Positions 7,901-11,824 of a stretch of 11,824 nucleotides of DNA are shown piece after piece (within the stretch, counting starts at the first letter, position 1; each line of letters begins with the position of its first letter). This DNA comes from CAZGMJ01 sp964526785 (lineage in GTDB: Bacteria; Planctomycetota; Phycisphaerae; Sedimentisphaerales; Anaerobacaceae), in contig CAZGMJ010000106.1 of the NCBI GenBank assembly GCA_964526785.1, positions 1 to 11,824 on the forward strand. The letters are read 5' to 3'. Under the pieces are notes generated by a model, which saw only the letters and a list, made by a program, of their open reading frames with translations, was not told the origin of the DNA and made no database searches. A program made the translations under genes and the position numbers.

Positions 7901-8656
7901 ACCGATCCCAACGCACAGATTGACGCTTTCGCCTACGTCAGCGTGGATCCGGAGGCCGGTGCGAGAGAACTTTCCGAAGAGGAGTGGACGCGCTTCACGG
8001 AGAACGAGAAATCCAAGATCCTCTCCGCCACGCAGATGGAAACCTCACTGCCTCGCGTCCGGCAGTTCGATCCTTCCATCGGTGCTGAGGCAAAGACGCG
8101 GGCCCTGATCGCGATCGTCCTGTCGCTCTTTGCCATCGTTACCTATGTCTGGGTCCGATTCGGCAACGTGCGCTACGGCGTGGCGGCGATTGTGGCTCTT
8201 GTGCACGATGTCGCTATTACGCTCGGAGCGGTCGCCGCATGTACGTACATCGCCAACAAGGGGATCGGCGAACTTCTACTCATTGGCGACTTCAAAATCA
8301 ATCTCGCAATGATCGCGGCCTTCCTGACGCTGATCGGATATTCGTTGAACGATACCATTGTTGTCTTCGACCGTATCCGTGAGAATCGAGGCAAGGGCAA
8401 ACTGATTAACGCCAACATAATCAACGACAGCGTGAACCAGACCGTCTCGCGAACGATCATGACGTCGTTCACCACGTTCGTCGTCGTGTTGGTTATGTAC
8501 ATCTTCGGCGGGCAGAACATCCGTGGTTTCACCTTTGCCATCGGCCTTGGCGTCCTGATCGGTACATACTCCTCGATAGCGATCGCAGCTCCGATCCTGT
8601 TGATCGGCGAAAAGGCAATTACCAAGGCGCAGAAGAAGATGAAGAAATCGAAGTAG
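4925..8656 (+). CDS. secDF: SecD-SecF fusion protein translocase subunit
   Basis: A 1243-residue single-chain SecDF, which uses the proton gradient to help pull exported proteins off the SecYEG channel. The SecD half (1-~700) has TM1 (8-24), then LKPGIDLAGGTSL. A long charged helical insertion (~95-318) splits the first extracytoplasmic domain before GAGILEFRIL. The P1 head and five membrane helices (~536-700) follow. The SecF half (~703-1243) has TM1 (~708-727), YDIEFTGGTNV, an extracytoplasmic region of ~325 residues, and five helices (~1057-1235). Proton-path residues known from Thermus SecDF are kept: D601 (GMSVDANVLIFERIREE), D1143 (GYSLNDTIVVFDRIREN) and R1176 (SRTIMTSFTT). Most bacteria have separate secD and secF or a fusion of about 750 residues, so this one is very large. 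AGGA (4914-4917) lies 7 nt before the ATG. Confidence 0.96.
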   Translation: MNRNLAWKIILTLVLVLVAVWTLYPPNKTLKPGIDLAGGTSLIYEIDTQDLNQSEKQDLAQNMITVLRRRIDPANIQNLIWRPQGNTRFEIQMPLASAEARQKRQAYEEALQDLLDENVNRALVLRWLNEPEDKRSAKFQELARSDPNRLEILENLADVYDRRQQSQLERDTLVEKLRETEAEISSAGLDVDQIRRNRVAWAKLDDAELQARIEEVADANETVKILNDYVETFSQWSDVMDTLTRPDEGLNDKFEEARRALNRLNLTADQMRLALEMAEGSSRRKEALEELKENFPNRVDQIERVVATYDAYRPFRGRLDDPKDLQRMLKGAGILEFRILPTYGQGELDADQIDAYIQALQEKGPTYASDNDYVWKEVEDPQQWRARDESGNPTILAQFGEKTYVLASNKPEESLLQGAGSRKWKLQNAKPTSDSMGRRAIGFMLDERGKKPFADVTGDNIGRPLCILLDDVAISAPNVESRILGDGIITGSFTQTEVQDMVNKLNAGSLPARLIEQPISVNTIGPSIGADNRNQGIRAGFIGLVVVMVVMLGYYLFAGAIADVALVLNILFVLAIMATVRATFTLPGIAGIILTIGMSVDANVLIFERIREEQKKGSSLRIAIGNGYQRAFRTIFDANLTTFITAAILYWVASEEIKGFAIVLMLGIASSMFTALFVTRIVFDWLLSRRLIKDRLAMLTLIHNPTVDWMRLRPVFMTISAVLIAGGLFVFFTRDNEKNNKYDIEFTGGTNVQINLKQDVELTRQQVEDQIQQVGLEVNNPALAAANVYSVGEPYAEKEGENLYRQYEINTTETNETRATITLAEGTQMAATDVAAKIRDTLDKGRFGGRLSGLRVEQDPNNASAFMISTSQMNRSLVRDVIETAFPDAEISELRVDEVVNNAIVSAFGDKLEIQQDLEPNVAATERITEKIIEDYPELSDYLGGVRIVTELGRDTTVAELEKRFSDLRFKPESRDLTWYDYTLLDPQLDPLTDPNAQIDAFAYVSVDPEAGARELSEEEWTRFTENEKSKILSATQMETSLPRVRQFDPSIGAEAKTRALIAIVLSLFAIVTYVWVRFGNVRYGVAAIVALVHDVAITLGAVAACTYIANKGIGELLLIGDFKINLAMIAAFLTLIGYSLNDTIVVFDRIRENRGKGKLINANIINDSVNQTVSRTIMTSFTTFVVVLVMYIFGGQNIRGFTFAIGLGVLIGTYSSIAIAAPILLIGEKAITKAQKKMKKSK

Positions 8657-8731
8657 TGACAAGGCTCGGCGCATTCGAGCGGAATCGGTTGTGCGCCACC
8701 TTGACGTGGTCGGCACGCGCAGGCGAGTACG

Positions 8732-9172
8732 ATGCCCAGAGACTTGAAAACGGGAATGGTTTTGGGGCTGATTGTGGCCATCGTCGCCGTATTCTGGCTC
8801 TCCGCCAGGTCGGACCTGAGCGTCGATATGGGTTTTTCGCAGCAGGTCGGCCCGGCCTACGAGTTCCCCCCGGAACCGAATGACGAATCCATCGCTTCCG
8901 AAGCGGACGACCCGATCGCAAACAACACGCAAAATCCCGGACCGCCGCAACCTTCCGACTCTAACGTCTTCGATTCAACAATATACGAGCAGGATCATCC
9001 AATCGAGACCGAGAGATTTCACATCGTCCGCAAGGATCAGACGCTTTCGGATATCTCGCGACAGTACTACGGCACACCGGGCAAATGGCGGCAAATCGTC
9101 CGTGCCAATCGCGATGTAATCAGCGATCCGGACCGAATCAAGCCCGGCACCAAACTGATTATCCCGAGATAG
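8732..9172 (+). CDS. Membrane-anchored LysM-domain protein
   Basis: A 146-residue protein with a short N-terminal membrane anchor or uncleaved signal (~8-23, GMVLGLIVAIVAVFWLS). An acidic, Pro/Asn/Ser-rich linker (~25-92) follows, then one C-terminal LysM domain (~95-146). That domain contains HIVRKDQTLSDISRQYYG, the KWRQIVRANRD stretch and the closing KPGTKLIIP. LysM domains bind N-acetylglucosamine glycans, so the protein probably touches peptidoglycan from the membrane. It has no catalytic domain. It starts 75 nt after secDF, with only a weak ribosome site (AGGCGAG, 4 nt from the ATG). It is the last gene of the plus-strand block. Start choice is moderate; domain assignment is strong. Confidence 0.87.
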   Translation: MPRDLKTGMVLGLIVAIVAVFWLSARSDLSVDMGFSQQVGPAYEFPPEPNDESIASEADDPIANNTQNPGPPQPSDSNVFDSTIYEQDHPIETERFHIVRKDQTLSDISRQYYGTPGKWRQIVRANRDVISDPDRIKPGTKLIIPR

Positions 9173-9175
9173 CAA

Positions 9176-9195
9176 TCGCTCTTTGAACGGAGCGA
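9176..9195 (+). terminator. Small hairpin between converging genes
   Basis: TCGCTC (9176-9181) pairs with GAGCGA (9190-9195) around an 8-nt loop, 4 nt after the LysM stop and in the 46-bp gap before the converging gene's end. Only a short CTTT follows, so intrinsic termination would be weak. Confidence 0.35.
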
Positions 9196-9218
9196 CTTTC
9201 GACAATACAGCAGCCGCG

Positions 9219-9734
9219 TCAACGAAGATACTGCCCGACGTCCCTGGCACACGCACGGAATTTCGCCGCCGGCAGCGTCACCGTCCGCCATTTCGGACTT
9301 CGCCGCTTCATAAACCGTCGGTAATCCTCCAATCTGATGCAGAAGAACACATATCGGTCGGCCCCGAACTCGAAGAGTTCTCTGCCGTCGCTGTCCACCT
9401 CCGCAGCCATAATCCGATAGGCAAATACAAACACTGCTTCGTGACCCGCTCCGTACGTCTGCTGCCACCTGGCCAGTCCGTCCACATCTTCGGCGGTCAC
9501 CCAGCATTCGAGCCCAGTCATCTTCTGCAGGCTCGTCCCGTGGTACGTCCTGCCCTTCAGCTCGACCATTACGGCCCGGCCGTTCGACAGCCGAAGCAAG
9601 AAGTCGAAACTCTTCACCCGCCGCCCGCCAACCACTTCCCGCTGCTGCTCGTCGATGGAAACGTACTCGATTCGCCGGTCGATCAACCAGTTCTCAAATG
9701 CTCTCTCATATGGACTCGCCTGGAGTTCTCGCAT
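9219..9734 (-). CDS. PD-(D/E)XK nuclease-like protein, HYExAFE-type
   Basis: A 171-residue protein from the ATG at 9734; a GTG at 9758 would add eight residues. In 9758-based numbering it shows SPYERAFENWL (E18, E22), VKSFDFLL (D52) and VMVELKGR (E66, K68). The order Glu-helix, Asp, E-x-K on a strand fits the active-site layout of PD-(D/E)XK enzymes such as restriction and repair nucleases. The YERAFE motif plus SFDF and (V)ELKGR resembles a planctomycete family called HYExAFE, as I recall it; here Pro-Tyr replaces His-Tyr. Whether the family has nuclease activity is not known to me. It follows hisS after ~100 nt on the same strand and may share its transcript. GGAC 7 nt before the ATG is a modest ribosome site; the GTG start has no well-spaced one. 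Confidence 0.72.
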   Translation of the reverse strand: MRELQASPYERAFENWLIDRRIEYVSIDEQQREVVGGRRVKSFDFLLRLSNGRAVMVELKGRTYHGTSLQKMTGLECWVTAEDVDGLARWQQTYGAGHEAVFVFAYRIMAAEVDSDGRELFEFGADRYVFFCIRLEDYRRFMKRRSPKWRTVTLPAAKFRACARDVGQYLR

Positions 9735-9767
9735 CGTTCGTCCATCGCAAAACCGCACGTCCCCAAT

Positions 9768-9782
9768 CGCGGTTTCTCCGCG
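9768..9782 (-). promoter_or_regulatory. Hairpin between hisS and the downstream gene
   Basis: CGCGG and CCGCG form a perfect 5-bp GC stem around a 5-nt loop. On the minus strand it lies 10 nt before the alternative GTG start and encloses a GGAG that could serve as a ribosome site. No U-run follows, so it is not an intrinsic terminator. It could stabilise an mRNA end or limit translation; the function is uncertain. Confidence 0.3.
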
Positions 9783-9841
9783 TATCCGGCTGCCCTTCGC
9801 CTACCCGTTCAGCATGTAGCCTGTACAGTCGCCGGCCGGGG

Positions 9842-11128
9842 TCACTCAAATTGCCTCCAGAAATCGACGCAGGCAATTGTCTGCTGTTCGCCCGTCGCCA
9901 TGTCTTTGACGGAGACGTTGCCATCCCGATATTCGTCGCCCACGATAATCGTTTGAGCCGCATTCTGCTCGGCCGCCTGTTTGAATTGCTTTGCGAGTTT
10001 GCCCGCTTTATAGCTGAAATTCGCTGAGATGCCCAGCGTCCGCAGCTTCATCGTCAACGCGACCGCATCGTCCTGATATGCCCGATCGGCACATACCACA
10101 AAAAAGTCCACCCGTCGCCCCGGCAACTGCCTCTCCAGCAGCCCCTTCTCTTCGAGCAGAATCGCGAGAACACAGTCGCCGAGCCCGAAGCCGGTAGCCG
10201 GAATCGCCGGGCCTCCGAACTGTTTGAGGAGGTTATCGTAGCGACCGCCCCCGCCGATGGCACGCAGCTCGCTCGCCCTGTCGTACACCTCGAACACAAT
10301 CCCCGTATAATAGGCCAACCCGCGCACAATCGTAATATCGAATCGGCAAAAATCCGCAATCTCCATGCGATCGAGCAACTCGAACAACCGCTGCAACTTC
10401 GCCACCGCCCTGCTCGCATCCTCGCTCAACTCGAACGAGTCCGCAATCTCCTCAATGCCGCCAACGCTCATCAACCGCGACACTTCCTCGCGCTGCCCCT
10501 CTTCCGCCAGCACCTCCTCGAGCATATCATCGAACGCATCGTCCGGCACCTTGCTCCGCTTATCGAGAACCGCATAGAGATCATCCAACTTCTCGTCGCG
10601 CACGCCGATACTCTTGAGCACCGAGGCAAGCATTTCCCGGCTCGATATCCGTACGACCACGTCCTCATTCGTAAGGCCCGCCTGCCGCAGATAATCGATG
10701 GCACAGAAAACAACTTCCGCGTCGGCCAGCACGTCGTCCACGCCGATAATATCGATATTCCACTGAAAAAACTCCCGAAGCCGCCCCTTCTGCGGCCGCT
10801 CCGCCCTGCACAGCCGAGGCACCGAGAACCACTTGATCGGTTTCGGCAGCGAATGAATCTGTTGGTTGACCATCCGAGCCAGAGTCGGCGTTATCTCCGG
10901 CCGAATCGCAAGATCCCGCCCCCCGCGATCCTTCAACGAGAACAACTGCTCCACGATCTCGTCCCCGCTCTTAACCTGGTACATACGCAGATGCTCGAAA
11001 ATCGGCCCGTCGTACTCCTCGAATCCATTCCGTAGCGACACGCGCTTCCAGCCGTCCACAATCCAGTTCCGCAGGCGCATCTGATCCGGGTAGAAATCGC
11101 GAGTCCCTTTTACCGGCGGTATCTTCAT
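9842..11128 (-). CDS. hisS: Histidyl-tRNA synthetase
   Basis: A 428-residue class II aminoacyl-tRNA synthetase that charges tRNA-His; length is normal. The sequence opens KIPPVKGTRDFYPDQM. Motif 1 region: FEEYDGPIFE (36-45), then IRPEITPTLARMV. Motif 2: RLCRAERPQKGRLREFFQWN (105-124). The histidine-specific HisA motif RGLAYYTG is at 269-276. Motif 3 region: AIGGGGRYDNL (290-300) with GFGLG (313-317). The anticodon-binding domain spans ~335-428 and includes ISANFSYKAGKLAKQFKQA. The start ATG overlaps the stop of the upstream ykgJ-like gene by 4 nt (11125-11128), indicating coupled translation. The purine-rich GGAGG (11140-11144) lies 11 nt upstream, inside that gene. The RPEIT form differs from E. 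coli RPEGT; similar forms occur in other HisRS lineages. Confidence 0.97.
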   Translation of the reverse strand: MKIPPVKGTRDFYPDQMRLRNWIVDGWKRVSLRNGFEEYDGPIFEHLRMYQVKSGDEIVEQLFSLKDRGGRDLAIRPEITPTLARMVNQQIHSLPKPIKWFSVPRLCRAERPQKGRLREFFQWNIDIIGVDDVLADAEVVFCAIDYLRQAGLTNEDVVVRISSREMLASVLKSIGVRDEKLDDLYAVLDKRSKVPDDAFDDMLEEVLAEEGQREEVSRLMSVGGIEEIADSFELSEDASRAVAKLQRLFELLDRMEIADFCRFDITIVRGLAYYTGIVFEVYDRASELRAIGGGGRYDNLLKQFGGPAIPATGFGLGDCVLAILLEEKGLLERQLPGRRVDFFVVCADRAYQDDAVALTMKLRTLGISANFSYKAGKLAKQFKQAAEQNAAQTIIVGDEYRDGNVSVKDMATGEQQTIACVDFWRQFE

Positions 11129-11529
11129 ATACCCTTCTTCCTCCCCCGCTTCCGTGCCTTCGACTTCTCGATCACGTTGTTGTCGAACTTGATCCGAATG
11201 TACTCCTCCATCTGTTTGTCGTCTGTGAAGTGCAGTTCGTAGTCGTACTCACCCTCGACGTAATCGCAGTCTGAATGCTTGTAGCCCCTGCAAATCCGCG
11301 GCCGCTCCTCATAGATATCGCACCGGTACGTCTCTTCCGACAAATGCTTGCACTTGTTCTTGATATTCACATACCAGTCTCCGTCCTCGACGAAAACCGT
11401 CACGTCTTCGTGGCACAGGTACCAACGAATGTCGTCGTAATCCTCACGATCCTCCGGCGTTTCGATCGGCAGCGCGAAATAGCGACAGCACAACCCTGTG
11501 CACTTCTTGCATTGGTCTTTCTTACTCAT
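11125..11529 (-). CDS. YkgJ-family cysteine-cluster (metal-binding) protein
   Basis: A 134-residue protein of the YkgJ / CxxCxxCC family (Pfam PF03692), thought to bind zinc or iron; the biochemical role is unproven. Nine cysteines are present: C7, C10, C14 and C15 in the N-terminal CKKCTGLCC cluster, then C39, C60, C70, C80 and C88. The typical CDIYEERPRICRGY motif (70-83) is included. The C-terminal tail is strongly basic (KSKARKRGRKKGI), and its A/G-rich codons double as the ribosome site of hisS, which overlaps by 4 nt. GGAG lies 11 nt before the ATG, a modest site. It is the first gene after the minus-strand promoter. No membrane segment is seen, so it is probably cytoplasmic. Confidence 0.9.
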   Translation of the reverse strand: MSKKDQCKKCTGLCCRYFALPIETPEDREDYDDIRWYLCHEDVTVFVEDGDWYVNIKNKCKHLSEETYRCDIYEERPRICRGYKHSDCDYVEGEYDYELHFTDDKQMEEYIRIKFDNNVIEKSKARKRGRKKGI

Positions 11530-11584
11530 GGTTTACCGTACTCCATATACGCCGCGGCATGCGACCATAATTCGGAAAACCGCC

Positions 11585-11613
11585 ACTATACGTCATCGCC
11601 CACCGCCAGTCAA
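11585..11613 (-). promoter_or_regulatory. Sigma70-type promoter for ykgJ-hisS
   Basis: On the minus strand TTGACT (11608-11613, five of six matches) is followed after exactly 17 bp by TATAGT (11585-11590, five of six). Transcription would begin near 11578, about 50 nt before the ykgJ-like ATG at 11529. Spacing and match quality make this one of the best promoter candidates in the window. It probably serves the ykgJ-like gene, hisS and perhaps the PD-(D/E)XK-like gene. Confidence 0.62.
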
Positions 11614-11824
11614 GCAAGCCGCCCTCGCAGCAGCATACTGGCGGCAACGACCTTCCGTACAACCCCCAGCCGTCCGCACACAGCACCCCCCCATTCATCT
11701 CCCCCACCCATGCACACAAACGCCGCCGCAAAGCGATGCCCCGACGCACACACATCGAAAGAAATACGAAAATCCGCAAAATTTCTTCTGCTCGCCGACC
11801 CCGCTTTTTGGCCTGAAAACAGGG
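11614..11824. other. Non-coding stretch at the right edge, C-rich on the plus strand
   Basis: About 210 bases without a supported gene. The plus strand is rich in C and A with short C-runs (about 11662-11707), so the minus strand is G-rich. A minus-strand frame (11522-11779) is open only because of this bias and resembles no family I know. CCTGAAAACAGG near the very end can form a 4-bp stem with an AAAA loop. Nothing else was recognised; a neighbouring gene may start beyond the edge. Confidence 0.4.

Noticed and set aside
8701..8732. TTGACG as a -35 box for the LysM gene
   Set aside because: No acceptable -10 box at 16-18 bp; the nearest TACGAT is too far and overlaps the start codon.
9821..9828. 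CTGTACAG palindrome as an operator
   Set aside because: Only 8 bp, between hisS and a same-strand gene with no promoter signal; expected by chance.
9183..9956. Open frame (257 codons) on the plus strand
   Set aside because: It runs opposite the PD-(D/E)XK-like gene and the end of hisS, and its product lacks any motif.
11522..11779. Possible small gene (85 codons) on the minus strand
   Set aside because: It overlaps the ykgJ promoter and start, and its Gly/Trp/Cys-rich product follows from the C-rich plus strand.

Overview
The window looks like part of a chromosome from a planctomycete-type bacterium (Planctomycetota, possibly the Phycisphaerae side). This is inferred from the gene set, not from a database search. 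The main pointers are a TPR protein carrying two RNA polymerase alpha-CTD-like modules, a single-chain SecD-SecF fusion with enlarged extracytoplasmic parts, a small protein resembling the planctomycete 'HYExAFE' group, and a SpoIID-type enzyme in a setting with no sporulation genes.

Left part (1-580): the 3' end of a DDE transposase gene, cut by the window edge and preceded by an in-frame stop, then about 320 bases of A/C-rich non-coding DNA. That gap ends in a good sigma70-type promoter (TTGCAA-N16-TATAAT, 485-512).

Central plus-strand block (581-9172): TPR/double alpha-CTD protein, SpoIID-like lytic transglycosylase (probable lipoprotein), tgt, yajC, secDF and a membrane-anchored LysM protein. 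The first three are packed tightly (16-nt gap, then a 14-nt overlap) and probably share the 485-512 promoter. A 107-bp gap before yajC holds a second promoter whose -35 box lies in a perfect 18-bp palindrome, so yajC-secDF-LysM may be separately controlled. The order tgt-yajC-secDF is a widely conserved bacterial arrangement. Here it is bracketed by two cell-wall proteins, giving a block centred on protein export and envelope maintenance.

Right minus-strand block (9219-11529, read right to left): a promoter (TTGACT-N17-TATAGT), a YkgJ-family cysteine-cluster protein, hisS overlapping it by 4 nt, and a PD-(D/E)XK-like protein. This block converges on the LysM gene, with a small hairpin between them. 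The last ~210 bases contain no gene I can support.

The most unusual items are the TPR/double alpha-CTD protein, the ~220-residue helical insertion in SecD, the palindrome at the yajC promoter and the PD-(D/E)XK-like protein. No CRISPR array, tRNA or rRNA was seen.
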